32,474 nt of DNA from Diplocarpon mali (taxonomy: Eukaryota > Ascomycota > Leotiomycetes > Helotiales > Drepanopezizaceae): NCBI GenBank assembly GCA_024741835.1, contig JAENRP010000085.1, positions 1 to 32,474 on the forward strand. Direction: 5' to 3'. The position numbers and the translations under genes were made by a program. Below are positions 1-16,525 of the stretch, piece after piece. The notes beneath the pieces were generated by a model that did not search any database, was not told the origin of the DNA, and saw only the letters and a list, made by a program, of their open reading frames with translations. Position 1 is the stretch's first letter, and every line of letters begins with the position of its first letter.

Positions 1-514
1 CCATGCACCTCGCGACAGTTCTCGGTTACAGGGATCAAAACAAGCCACTCTCCATGGGATGCATATCGTCGGCCTCGTCGGCGCCCCGCAACGCCCCAAA
101 CCGCAACATCGACAGCCTCCCCCTTTTTCCTTTTTGCTCGCCACCTTTTCTTTTCCCCAGCTGTGCTCGACTCGGCCATGACCCCTCGCTCCACCGAGGC
201 ACCCAACCTTGCATGTCCTGGCCCCGCTCGCTGCTGCACCTGCGCGGCTCCATGGCCAGATCGACTACCGGGGTTTGAAAGGGGCCACAGTACTCGCAGG
301 TCGACCATGGCACAGGAAAGATCCAGTCCCCCCTCCTGGGTAGGGAGGGATCCAAATGAAACCTCCCCCCCCTCCCCCCTTTAGCTGCTGTAGACTCGGC
401 ATGGCAGCTCACTCATTCCACCCGTAGCTCAAGTCCCGAGGGCAGGTATCGCCATGCCAGTAGGCAAAGATGTCGGGGGACGCCGCGTGCTATCGTCTGC
501 ATTCCCCTCCAAGA

Positions 515-541
515 CCGACCCGACCGGATCGATCGGGTCGG
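515..541. repeat. Perfect 9-bp inverted repeat
   Basis: The arms CCGACCCGA (515-523) and TCGGGTCGG (533-541) are exact reverse complements around a 9-nt centre. It could be a dyad binding site, or a chance product of the local CCG/CGG bias. No neighbouring gene ties it to a function. Confidence 0.4.
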
Positions 542-919
542 CCGATCGGAAGATGCACAGCATCGCTTACCTGTTGTCCCGTGAACCAGACACGCTGATG
601 GGGACGCGACGCGACGTGACGTGTGGATTGACGGGTTGGGGCATCTCACTTGGGACCAATGGTAACCATGCCCGTCAGCCGGGCAGAGATCCCTAGCTAG
701 GCATTGTCCCGCACCGACACTGGAGGGTCGAGGGAACAATCGTCACCATGGAATCCAGCTCCAGATGCAGGCGAGCTGCTACCGCGCCGAACGCACCACC
801 GGCCTTTGTTTACCCACCAACCCCGTACGCGACCCACCGAGTAGGGACCCCCATCCCCACGCCCGACTTTCACGCCTCCAACCTGTCTCGGCCCGAGCCT
901 CATATATGGCGAAAGCGTC

Positions 920-922
<3 letters not shown>

Positions 923-951
<29 letters not shown>

Positions 952-965
952 CAGCAGCAGCAGCA
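923..965. repeat. GACGCC hexanucleotide and CAG trinucleotide microsatellite
   Basis: About four tandem GACGCC units run directly into four CAG units. The short open frames through it read Asp-Ala or Gly-Val repeats with no flanking protein signal, so it is treated as a simple repeat and not as coding sequence. Confidence 0.7.
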
Positions 966-3480
966 CGAGGCCATCAGAGGCTTGCAGAGATAACGGCACC
1001 CCACCGACACCCACGATTGGGCCATCTCATCGAGGCGGCTTGCCTTCCTGCATGACCTCGACACGCAAGAGGTATTCATTTGTTCGCTCCGCTTGGTCGA
1101 GACACCACGCCCGCCGCCTCTCGCCGCCCGCCGCCCGCCGCCCTCCCTAACCCAGAGCCCGTCCTGGAAATGCCCGTCCTCCCCGGCCGGGAATCTGGCT
1201 GTGCTCTGCTGTCCCAGCACCCGTCGATGCAGTCGACCCGCGGGCCCGTGGTATACCTCTCGGGAAATGCTTCCACGCTCGCTGGTCTCCCCCTTGCGCC
1301 CGCCAGCCGAGAGGGAGAGCGTCGGTCCTGTACATGGGCATCAGACCATCTGGGTGCCCGCTAGGAGCTTTGGCGATGCGAGCTCATCTGACAAGTGACA
1401 GCGATTCTCTTCTCGACCGTTCCGGGATGCCAGCACGGTAGTGTATCGCAGCAAGTCATCACACCGGTGGGTCGACGTTTCCCGCGTTCCACCTCTTCGC
1501 GTCCCTCACCGCCGTTTTGTCCCTCCCACGAGCATCGACCGAGGCAGTTGTCGTGGCCAGGCAGGGAGGTCTCGCCCAGTCAGGAGATCGGGTGCTGCCG
1601 ATCTAGTCGGAGTTACGCCACACAGCATTCTGGTAACCCGATGCCTGGGCTCCGGCGAATCAGTTCGGTGGTCACACGTGATCCGTGATTTTTCTGTCGA
1701 CAAGGCATCATGCAAGCCACGACTGCGGAGACCGGGGAAGCATGGCATCGAAGAGTCGCACAGCAGGCTGTCCGTCGGAGTCGCGGTGGTCCCTCCCCGA
1801 TCTTCGGTCATTGCGTCGTCACACGGAGGGGGGCGGGGGAACGAGCGGCTCCAGAGGCCGACAGAGAACGGACGGGAGGCACCTCGGAGACTACGGGGAA
1901 GAAAAGATCGGCTCGCACGAGGCGCCCTTGGTGCGAGAGGACGGATGAGGTGATGTAGGTCACGGGACCTCGCTCCACGGAAAGATTGGCCAAGGCTTCC
2001 TCAGTCTCCCCAGACCCGGCTGCGGATACTTCAGGAAGAGAGCGAGCGAGCCTCATCGTGATGCAAGTACCCTGTCCTCTCCAGGCCCGGCGGGCCGTGT
2101 GCTTAGGACCTGGGCACTTCCCCTGGCAAGCCGCAGAAGCAAGTCATCAACCGGCAAATTGGATCGGATGTTTGCCGATTCGGTACACCGTGGACACAGT
2201 CGCAGGCTGGTCGGTTGAGCTGTACACACAAGGTCGTACGGTGCACACAAGAGGGGGCCGTAGGTAGAGTAGGTCGGCGGTCCCTTGCGTGGCGGGTGTG
2301 GACGAGATGCATCTCTAATGCTCCGCCAGCTGGGGCGCAAGAAGAGACCCACCATCCCTAGGTGTAGGGGCTCGAGTTGGCCGGCTGCTTCTGACCAAGG
2401 CCTGTCAGGATTGCCGATTGCTTTTGCCCAGAGCCTGCTCAGCTCCAGCGTGAGGTTTCCTTCTTGCTTGACGTCTCCAGTATAAAATCTTCTACTCTTC
2501 TCCAGCAGCCACCCTCCCGCTCGCCCTCTTCGCCCCCCTCCCACCCCCCTCTCTACCATCTCTCTTCTCGTTCTCATTTCACAGCTCCCATACGTGAACC
2601 AAACACCAGGTCAAGTCCGACATCGGTGGTAAAGCAATCTCCGGAACAGAACAACCCCCGGACGAGCTGATTCTCCGGGGGGCACGCTGCGACAAGAGTC
2701 ACCAGAACATGCGACCAGAGAACGGGAAAATGCGCTAGGTAAAGCGCAAAGTGAGAGACGCCGAGGATATCTCAGCACGCCGGAAAACAGGCGGGAATCT
2801 TCGACGCAAGCAGCTGTGAGTACTCGATGCCGATGTCGACCCGTACGGATCCGGAGCACGTTCCAAGCTGCGAAGCGTCACGTGCCAGAGCAGGGACGGG
2901 GGGCGGAATGGGCCCGCTGTCAAAGGCAGCAGTTTCGTATTATCAGCTCGTACCTAATGGGGAGCATTCGCACGTGACCTGGAATTGACCCCACACGGTC
3001 GAAGCTGAGCCTACCGGCGGAGGGAGGCAGGCAAGCCAGGCCAGCAGAGTAGCAAGCCTCGTACAACGACGCAGGGCAAGGTATCCTCGGCTCTTCAGCC
3101 CCCTATCCTTCCAACAGAACGGGGTCTTGATCAGTCCCGAGAGACCGTCGTTGCCGGAGACGTGGACGTAGACGGAGATGCATTTCCTGGTTGAATCGCG
3201 TCGAGCAGAGCTCTGACTGGAGGCGGAGGGACGGGCAGGAATGCCACCGTCGACGTCGAGCCGCGGAGGACGCAAAGCACTTCGGCACCGGATGCCGGCC
3301 AGCTCGGCCAGGAGAGCGCATCCTCCTTGTCCCTCGAGGTCTCTTGGAACTGCGCGACTGAAGCTCGGCAGCTTCTGAGATGCGCCCGCGTGGATCCCAA
3401 AGGAGCCTAGCCCGCACCAGCCGGGCGGGCCATGGGCGTGATTGATTGGCTGCCAGCGAGATGAGCCCCGCCTCGGGCCC

Positions 3481-3496
3481 GGCCTAGGCCTAGGCC
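3481..3496. repeat. 16-bp GC palindrome with two CCTAGG sites
   Basis: The bases GGCCTAGGCCTAGGCC form a perfect 16-bp palindrome of two overlapping CCTAGG units. It lies about 0.65 kb upstream of the ATG at 4161, near the start of the pyrimidine-rich leader. Its function is unknown. Confidence 0.45.
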
Positions 3497-3548
3497 CGCG
3501 TCTACTCCCGGCTCGACCGGTGGACGAGCTCCACCTCGAGCCGCCCGC

Positions 3549-3720
3549 CACCCCCGTCCACCCCCGTTCACCCCCGTTCGCCCCCGTTCGCCCCCGTTCC
3601 ACCTGCCTCACCCTCTCTCCTTCCCTCGCGACCGGCACCCTCACCACCTCTCCCTCACCTTCCTCACCCTCCTCACCCTCCTCACCCTCACCCCATCACT
3701 CCTTCCTTCCCTCGGGACTC
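3549..3720 (+). promoter_or_regulatory. Pyrimidine-rich tract with tandem repeats, probable core promoter of the 4161 gene
   Basis: Five head-to-tail copies of a 10-bp unit, CCCCCGTTCN, fill 3551-3600. They are followed by CT-rich sequence and about three copies of a CTCACCCTC-type 9-bp unit at 3663-3691. Filamentous ascomycete promoters often have CT-rich tracts just upstream of transcription starts, and this one is on the correct strand for the gene at 4161. The start site itself cannot be read from sequence. Confidence 0.45.
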
Positions 3721-3855
3721 TTTCGCTCTTTCGCTCTTGCTGGTGTCGGCTTCGTCATTCTCTCCTTCTCTCGGCTCGACTACCGTACTGTACATTCCTT
3801 CGTAATTCCACTCCGCAGCCCCCTCACGACCTTTCACGCTTTTTGGCCTCGTTGC

Positions 3856-3953
3856 GTAAGTGNCCCCAGCTCACCTCCCCCCACGACACGCCCTCTTCCG
3901 CATCAACGCCGCTCAACCTCACCAACACCTCCAGCCGAACCCGACGATTGCAG
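3856..3953 (+). other. Candidate 5'-UTR intron containing the only ambiguous base
   Basis: A donor-like GTAAGTG begins at 3856 and an acceptor-like TTGCAG ends at 3953. Weak branch-like CTCAAC and CCAAC sequences lie between them. The single unresolved base of the window, N at 3863, falls just after the donor. The intron would lie wholly in the leader of the membrane-protein gene, so protein continuity cannot test it. Confidence 0.35.
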
Positions 3954-3977
3954 CCAGATTGAAGATTGCATTTCACT

Positions 3978-4031
3978 ATGATGGGAGACGTGACCCAAGA
4001 ACAGTCGGAACATCGGCTGACGGAGCCCTAG
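3978..4031 (+). CDS. Possible upstream ORF of 17 codons in the leader
   Basis: Two consecutive ATG codons at 3978 and 3981 open a 17-residue frame that ends at a TAG at 4029-4031, 129 bp before the main ATG at 4161. If the leader is transcribed and not spliced out here, scanning ribosomes would meet this frame first and main-frame translation could drop. A second leader intron ending at a CCACAG acceptor (4149) could instead remove it. The peptide resembles nothing I know. Confidence 0.25.
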   Translation: MMGDVTQEQSEHRLTEP

Positions 4032-4160
4032 GCACATATCTCGTTCTAGGATAACCTGTGGTGCTACATCCGAACATTCCCATCAGACTAGCAACACGCA
4101 AATCGATACTGGCATTCACAAATCTAATTCTCTCCTTCCGGGTCCACAGCATCAAACGCC

Positions 4161-4757
4161 ATGGCCCCATCCATTTACAGCATCGTGGCCCGCAGTAGCA
4201 GCGCCATCCTCCGTCGGGACGACGACGACGACGACGACGACTACTCCATGTCGGGTACCATGATCGACCTTCTCATCGCACTGATGGTCCTCGTACTCGT
4301 GGCCCTCGGTCTAGCCGGCGCGCTTCTTGCCGTGCGCAAGGTCCGCCGCTCGCGCGCTATCGCCCGCCAACAACTACCCACCTACAACGAGCCGCCGAAC
4401 AGCGCCCGTCCGGTTTCCAACCACCGCCGCCTGACGGTGACTGCTGCTCCCTACGGCCGGGCTTCCAGTATCTACGTCTACGGCGACGAGAAGTCCGCCA
4501 TGATGAGTCCGACCACGCCCACCTCTCCCGTCCCCGAGATCCGGATTACCTTCCCTGACGAGCATGACGAGGCCGGCCGTCGCAAGAGTGGGGGCGTGGT
4601 CATCGTCCGCGTCGGCGAAAACGGCGTCGGCTTGGAGCCTGTCCAGGACGAGCAGCTCCCGGCGTATGAGAAGGAAGGCGGCGAGAGGTTCCACTCGATC
4701 GATATGGAGAGCATCGGCGGCCTGAGGGAGAACCACGCCAAGGACCAGTACTCCTAG
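4161..4757 (+). CDS. Small single-pass membrane protein with two LPxY motifs
   Basis: The protein has 198 residues in a single exon. In order it shows a short Ser-rich N-terminus, a run of eight Asp (20-27), one strong hydrophobic segment (about 35-58), a basic stretch directly after it (KVRRSRAIAR, 60-69), and a long hydrophilic tail rich in Pro, Ser and charged residues. The positive charges after the membrane segment predict a cytosolic C-terminus and an outside or lumenal N-terminus. There is no cleavable signal peptide. The tail carries LPTY (72-75) and LPAY (166-169). LPxY and PPxY motifs are docking sites for WW domains of Rsp5/Nedd4 ubiquitin ligases, so a role as a ligase adaptor or sorted substrate is my inference. 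I recognise no named family. The start is the first ATG of the frame, follows a CT-rich leader, and has GCC after it. Confidence 0.8.
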   Translation: MAPSIYSIVARSSSAILRRDDDDDDDDYSMSGTMIDLLIALMVLVLVALGLAGALLAVRKVRRSRAIARQQLPTYNEPPNSARPVSNHRRLTVTAAPYGRASSIYVYGDEKSAMMSPTTPTSPVPEIRITFPDEHDEAGRRKSGGVVIVRVGENGVGLEPVQDEQLPAYEKEGGERFHSIDMESIGGLRENHAKDQYS

Positions 4758-6221
4758 TCCCGCCCTCTGCCCTGGGCCCCTGCAAGCTGTCGAGAATCCG
4801 AGAAGCCGGCATTCTGCGCAAACCTCGCAATGATCTCTCCCGCCCGTCCCGAATCCGGGGCTCCGCTCCCTACGCCTGTGAGAGAGGAAGGGTAGCCGGC
4901 ACATTTGACAAAGGAAATTTCTCTTTAGCGATTCTTGGCTCGAGGGGAGCTCATTTCGGGAGGGCACATTGAAATACCAGCGCGTTCAATGAAAGATGGT
5001 ACGTCGCGGTCCTGGCCAAGCACGTGGCAGAGATCGGGTACCGGAACGTAGGCTGAACATAGTGACGCCATTCAGACCCTTTAATGTATTTCATATAATT
5101 TCCCAAAGTCCGCTCTGTGCATACACCAATGATACTAGAACCGGGATTTTCCCCCACATGACCGTTTGCATGCAGTTTTCGTGAGTCTGGGTGAGCAGAG
5201 TCTTGAGGGAAGTTGTCATGGCGCCTCGCTGCGCGGAGCTTGGTGATGACTACGGGTGGACAGCCAAGGGGCAGACCCCGTTCGCATCTCTCTTCTCGAG
5301 CCCGGGATGTCTACCCAGCCCGAGCGCCGTGCGCGCGGGCGGCCGGCGGCACCTTTTCGTCCGAGGAGGGGACCGGAGAGGCGGGAGCGACGCCAGCGCG
5401 TGTCGGAGTCGGAGTCGGAGCCCGGGGAGAGGATGTCCGGGCCGACGGCAGTGCGGTTAGGGGGGGAGCCGTCCTGGGGTCCGAGAAGCCGGCTCCGACG
5501 ATCCGCTCGTCGCGGGTCGGGGCGCGCGGCACGCCGGCGGAAAGGAGAGCGGCGGAGTGGAATCCGCGGCTCGCGCGGGTCCTTGGGTAGAGGCGCCGTC
5601 TCGTCGGTGTCCCCCTCGATCGGAATGACTCCCTTCCCGTCGTGACACAGTGACCAGGCAGCCTCAAGCTGGTTCAGATCTTCTCAATGACTCACCCACA
5701 ATGACCTCAACCCAGGACTACCAGAGGGGCACGGCATCGCAGCTAGGTTGCCACAGCGGCATTCCTGCGTGGCGGTAGAATCACCTGCTGCCACACCACG
5801 AGTCTCACGTGCCATCGCGCCGAAACCAGCGGCAAAGAGAGAAAGCTTTTATCATCGGGATGTCTCGCATCTGCCCCCTCGTACTAGCAGTGAGCCACAG
5901 ACAGCTGTAGGTCATCTACGATAGAGCGGCAAGTCCACATAAAAGCCTGAGAGCAGCTAACGATCCTTTAATCTAGAACCCCGACCGCATAGCAGCGATT
6001 TTAATGACTAAGAACGAACAAAAGTCGGACCCGCGTGCGTGTAGAAAGAGCTGCAAACCAAGTCAAATCTACCTACTGCCACAACATTGAGACCAGGAAC
6101 GCCAAAACATCCTTTGGTGATGCACTTCCACCAGTGCAAAAAGACCAAATCCGAGGAATCGAGCACCTGGCCTGCGTACGAGGATGGGTGACGACCGATC
6201 GAATCATCTGGACTAATTCGA
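4758..6221. other. Spacer between the convergent membrane-protein and DBP2 genes
   Basis: This stretch should hold both 3' UTRs. The part at 5190-5670 is very GC-rich with a short GGAGTC repeat near 5405-5420 and encodes only Arg/Ala/Pro-rich frames without homology I can see. The part nearest DBP2 (5900-6221) is more balanced. No gene, tRNA or clear repeat was found. Confidence 0.5.
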
Positions 6222-11694
<5,473 letters not shown>

Positions 11695-14600
11695 CTATGT
11701 GTCCATCATAAACATTGCACCCTCCGTGTTCCTCAGATCAAACATCTTATCTTTTCCCTTTCCAGTGCTGCTACTATTCGCCGTGACGGGTCGATCCGCT
11801 TCGTCTTCAGCTTCCACCCCACTGTTCATCCTGCCATGTTCCTCCCCAATCGAAGCATCGCCATTGATGTTTACAGCAGCAGTTTTGGCATAGAAGTGAA
11901 AATCCACCGGATTGTTGAGCTCGACCTTCGGTGTCGTGTTACTCAGTACTTGCTCCAATATGCCGAAGTCACTCAAAGCCGTAGTCGGTCGCATAGTCTC
12001 TTCACTGAGAATGTTTTCCCCGTCAATACAGAAGCTTGGTACACCAGCAGCCATGTGATTATTCCGCTCCAAGAACTGGGCCAGACGACTCATTTGAGTC
12101 TGCCAACGCTCATTCAAAACTCTGACTACGGCGTCCATATCCTGTGGGGTTAGATTTGGCTTAGGAGGCTTTTGCTGGCCAACACCGAAAGTAGTGAGTG
12201 TTCGTCTGACAGAGTGCTTCATGTGATGGTCATGCTTGGAAGCATTTGCCGAAGGCCGAGAGTCTCTCATGTCGGCGTTCATTCTCTTCATAGATGTGTT
12301 TTGGTCATCTTGGAGGAACGGCAGGTGCAATATTTTGTAATTCTTAGCAATGGCGTTGACCAGAGTGGTGAAGCCCTGAAGGTTTATGTCGTTGTGCTCA
12401 CAGTATATGTGTGTGAGTCCTGTGTCCGCTTCTATGACCGACGACAGGGTATTAGCGCCTTCCAGACCCAGGTTCTGGTACATAATTCGCAATGTCTTGA
12501 GAGTTTTGTTTTTCTTCAGACCCTGCAGGGCACTGTTGAGCCCGATTCCAAACCGGGTAACCTCAAGATGAGCTTGCTCTCCTGATATATCAAGGTCTTC
12601 CAGAGTTTGGTTATCTTCAAACACTAATTTCATAGCTTCGCAAGTTTCTTCTCCGGCGTCATAAGGGAGAGAAGCCTTCGATACGTCCAGACAGCGGATC
12701 GTAGTATTGGTACGTAAAGCTTGTAGCAGCTCCCTGAAATAATCTTCCTTCGAGAACTCGATCATGCGAAGGAAGAGGTGGGTGGGCGTGTGATTGGACC
12801 GGATCGCTTTCACGATTTCGCTAACGCCCTTCTCGAACCTATTGGCGCTGACATGAAGTTCAAGATTGCGAACCTCGCCAGGAACTCTAGTCATGGAATA
12901 CATCAACAGGGCAACGTCATCGCCATTTAAGCCACACTGGTCCAAGTTGAGAACATAAAGCTCGTTCGACATGTGGCTGGCTAAGTAAGTCGAAATCGAT
13001 TCGAGGGTTCGTGCATTGATCTAATCTTCGTTAGCAGGGGCAGGATTTCAACATCAACAGTCAAATGCATACCGCTACACCGTCCAGTATCAGTTCCTGG
13101 AGCCTCCATGTCATCAGTATTTCGGGGAGTACCAGTGGCTGATCTCCAGTTGTCCAGGTAGTTCTCGAAAGATTGAGTTTCCTGAGTCTCGTGAACCGAC
13201 TCATGGAAGCTTGGAATTGCTCTAAATTGATTCGTCCAGGATTGTCTGAGAGGTTGATGTATTCCAAAGTCGCGTTTTGCCTGTCTAGGTGAGTGATGAG
13301 TTGCATGATTCCTCTATCATTTAAGCCGCAATGAGAACACTCGACTGCCCTGAGATTGGCCGCTGGCTTTTGCATAGCCGGAATCAGAGCGTCAAGATCA
13401 GTCTCTCCCAACTCAATTCCATTCAAAATAATCCAGCTCACATTTGTCAGCTGGGCCTGGCACAGGGGCAGAAGTGCAGCAGCAATTTCACATCCAGGGT
13501 CTTTATCGACTTCTCGGCCTTCATGATCAAAATTATCCCTCGGTCGTCTCCGAGGCAGACAATTGGTAAAATCCATTCTGCGGAGCTTACTCGATTTCAA
13601 AGCAAGACCTTGTACCTCTTGATACAGTAGTGACTTATCCTTGGGGTTCAGATTGAAGTACTTCTCAATGGATATACCGCCTTGAGTTGTACATGCTGCG
13701 TGTTCTACTCCATTACCATCAATGGTGCCATGCAGAGAATGCAGATCAATATCTCGAAAGGAGATAGAGCGAAAGACATCATTGCAGCGGAGACTCCGCA
13801 TGACGGCTAGCAACTCCGCAAGGCTATATTTTTTGGAGTACTTTGGTGGCCAAAGCCAAAATTCTGGTGCATCTTCGGCTTCCCAGTCCACTGCATATTG
13901 AACATTGCCGGGGCTGGTGTTATAAGCCAGACAGTAGGCGGCAAGGGTCCTGTCGAAGGAGTCAACCTTGTCTTCTTCCATAGGTAGATCCATTTCGCAT
14001 GTATCAACGATACGCCGCGGACCGGAATACTTGAAGTTGTGGTCATCCCACAATGGTTTGAGATAACGCCAAGCTCGCAGCAGAGCAAACGCGATATCCG
14101 GACTCGCCGAAGCGGCCAATTCAAGCACTTCCGCTGCCTTTATGGGTTGACGAAATCCCAGTTCAAACCGATCATCATCGTAGGTGACTCTCAGATCGAG
14201 TAAGGAGACAATTCCCCACGAGGATCGGCTGATCTTAACGCTAGACAGTCGACCCTGGGGCATATTGAAATCCGGAGGGGGCACCAAGTGAACTTTGTTA
14301 AGACCAACCACCAGATAAAATACCGAAGAGCCCAGTTTCTGCAAATCATCCAGAGAGCGTCCTGGTTTTGTGGTCGTTCGTCGCACGACTCGGAAGATCT
14401 GAAAGTGATCAGAGTCATAGTCGTCGACACCCTCAACAGCCATAACCAGATAGCGAACGATCCTGTCAGGAAATGGTTCTACCATGAGTAGTCTCGATTT
14501 CTGGGCAGCTCCACGAATCGAAGAGTGCCACAGGTCGGAATCTTTGGGGTCATGAAGCATAAGCTGAAGCGACCCAACTCCGTGAGATTCCTCGTCCAGC

Positions 14601-15337
14601 CATACGACCTCTGTAGTGAAGAAAGGTCGCCCATCTTCAAGCCTGTAGACAGTGACAATCTGCCTTAGAGGAATCTGGTTTTCATGTTCAGCAGAAGTAT
14701 GTGAGTGATTGGATTGCACCTCTTGCAGCGACCCTATGGAGGCGGTGGAGGGATTTCGTGAGGCATTCGATCGTGTGTGTGTCGCTGGAATGGAGGGGAA
14801 AGCCTCGTGAGCCCGAGCCTGACTCTTGAAACGAAGCAAATGGGTATCGGTCAATACCAGATATTCCTTTTTCTTCCTGAACATGCCACTTGTAGTCTGG
14901 ACCTCGCCATTAAAAAGTACTGTCCTACTCACGGACAGGCCCGCTTGCATTTTCCCTTCTGCCTCCGGCGGGGTATTCGGTGTGCCATAAGAACTATCGG
15001 TTTCTCCTTCATCCACCTGCGTGAGAGACTTTCTGCCCAAAGAACCAAATATCGACGATGGCCGGTTTTTCTGTAGAGTTTTTGGACGTAGCTTTGAAGA
15101 GTCTAGAGTGTCATTGCCTCTCGCTGGACTTCTCGACCTATCTCTTTGCAGGTCAAGGCTTGTAGATGGCCCTAGGCCGAATATCGAGTTACGCTTTCCC
15201 GATTTCTTCTTTTCCTTTTTTTCGCCTCTATCGACTTCACCGTTCGGCACATCTGTGTTGATTTGGGTGATGTTCATAGAAGATCTGGAGAAGAAGTTTA
15301 TACTCTTGCGTCTACCGGCACTTCCATTGGCGGCCAT
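11695..15337 (-). CDS. PH domain plus leucine-rich-repeat (RNI-like) protein
   Basis: Two exons, 15337-13073 and 13020-11695, give 1196 residues. The 52-bp intron has donor GTATGC, branch TGCTAAC and acceptor ATTAG. The N-terminal 130 residues are basic and Ser-rich (GRRKSINFFSR; KKEKKKSGKRNS). A pleckstrin-homology-like segment follows (about 139-290: RTVLFNGEVQTTSGMFRKKK, then YLVLTDTHLLRF). The second half holds irregular leucine-rich repeats of the ribonuclease-inhibitor type (VSWIILNGIELGETDLDALI; LEYINLSDNPGRINLEQF; LRKLNLSRTTW). Past the LRRs comes a low-complexity tail ending AMFMMDT. The PH-then-LRR order recalls CARMIL/LRRC16 actin-capping regulators, but I cannot show that relationship; membrane or cortex association is inferred. 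The frame remains open upstream to a GTG at 15478. I chose the first in-frame ATG (MAANGSAGRRKS); a leader intron ending TTTTTCCGCAG just upstream is plausible. Confidence 0.85.
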
Positions 15338-15956
15338 CGCATCCTTCACAGAAAGCGGTTGTAGGTCTTTCGAGTCGGTTCTGCGGAAAAAGTAGATATC
15401 AGACCCGTGGGGTGGGCATTGGGGAAGAATTTGTCGGAGGGCGAAAGTTCTACTGAGCTCCTCGCAAATGTCAGTCACACAATCACGAGTAGCAATTGCT
15501 TAAGGTGAATCCATACCCGGACCCAGCGTCCAACGCCGTGTCGAGAAGAACCAGGAGGTAGCGGGGTTATTTATTGAAGGTGAGCGTTTTTGTAAGTCCT
15601 GGAGATGGTCATACAAGCAACGGCCTGGGATGCAGTGCAGTGCAATCGCTTGGAGGACGAGAAAATTGATGGCTGGAGAGCAACTTCACAGCAGCTACCA
15701 CATAATTGGCTGGTCAGAAGATGTTACGATGTCGTCTGCTAGTGCAAAGATGGGCATAGGCGGGCGACGCAACGGAAGCTTGAATGAAGTACAGCAATAG
15801 TAACACAGAGTCTGTGACAGACCGATCCCACTACGCAAATCACTTAAAAGAAGGAAGGGCTTAAGGAGTTCAGGCAAACGGAGAAATGAAGCAATTCGCC
15901 GCGGAACGTCACACCACAGGGTATCCTCTCTTTTCTGGTCCCGGGGGAGATTCCAA

Positions 15957-16525
15957 GTACCGTACCATTGCTGAACCCCTGGTATAGCCTGGTCTGCCAA
16001 GCAGGTGACGCACAGGCCGATTGTGGGTGGTGGCGCGAAGAGGGTCAGCTCCAAACATTTCTAGGTTGACGAAGTACTTTGTACATGGAGGACTGAGTGC
16101 CCGGCTGTATTGTACTTCGTACTGCACTACTTGCCCTTGCTCGCATCTTTCGCCTCGTACCAGGGTTTTGGCTTCTGAGTGGTGGTCAGGTTCAGAGAGT
16201 CAAAGCTGAGCTGCCTCAAAGTACGAAACTCTTTCCTGGCTAAGCTGCCCTACTTGTACTCTATATAGCCTCATGTATCGCCGAAGCAAGATGGCCCCGA
16301 TAACTTTTCGCACCTACCGTACTACAACCCTACATGAAGCACAGGATGGTGAGAGAAACAGGTTCCCGGGGCTGGTGATTACACTCCCTTAACTTTGCCT
16401 GATCATGTCCCGCTTTGATGCTTTGACAAGTTCTCTGTTGACCAGGTTCCTCCTCCAGTCCTAGATTTTGTGGATATCGTGGTCAGGAACTCGTTAATCT
16501 ACGAGTACTTTACACAGTAGAGTAC
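15957..16525. repeat. Cluster of twelve GTAC tetranucleotides
   Basis: I count GTAC starting at 15957, 15962, 16074, 16081, 16112, 16119, 16157, 16221, 16256, 16319, 16505 and 16522. In 569 bp about two would be expected in random sequence of even composition. Several are paired 5-7 bp apart and are part of longer palindromes such as AAGTACTT. The cluster lies upstream of the PH/LRR gene. It may be a regulatory array or a remnant of a repeat; no fungal factor with a bare GTAC core comes to mind. Confidence 0.5.

Larger units (their letters stand above)
1..3440. other. GC-rich gene-free stretch
   Basis: I see no protein gene here. All open frames are short (about 170 codons or fewer), overlap on both strands, are low in complexity (runs of Pro, Arg, Ser) and resemble no family I know. 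The DNA is visibly GC-rich and contains a GACGCC/CAG microsatellite, a small perfect inverted repeat and several CT-rich runs. It is probably upstream regulatory DNA of the plus-strand gene at 4161 or of a gene beyond the left edge. A spliced gene of tiny exons or a non-coding RNA cannot be excluded by eye. Confidence 0.55.

Noticed and set aside
5213..5667. Overlapping 118-129-codon frames on both strands
   Set aside because: GC-rich DNA with Arg/Ala/Pro/Ser-rich translations in several frames at once, the pattern of stop-poor non-coding sequence.
15338..15478. Extension of the PH/LRR protein to 15478
   Set aside because: The frame begins with GTG, not ATG. A TTTTTCCGCAG acceptor-like site in between suggests leader sequence. 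The first in-frame ATG at 15337 is preferred, though an upstream coding exon cannot be excluded.
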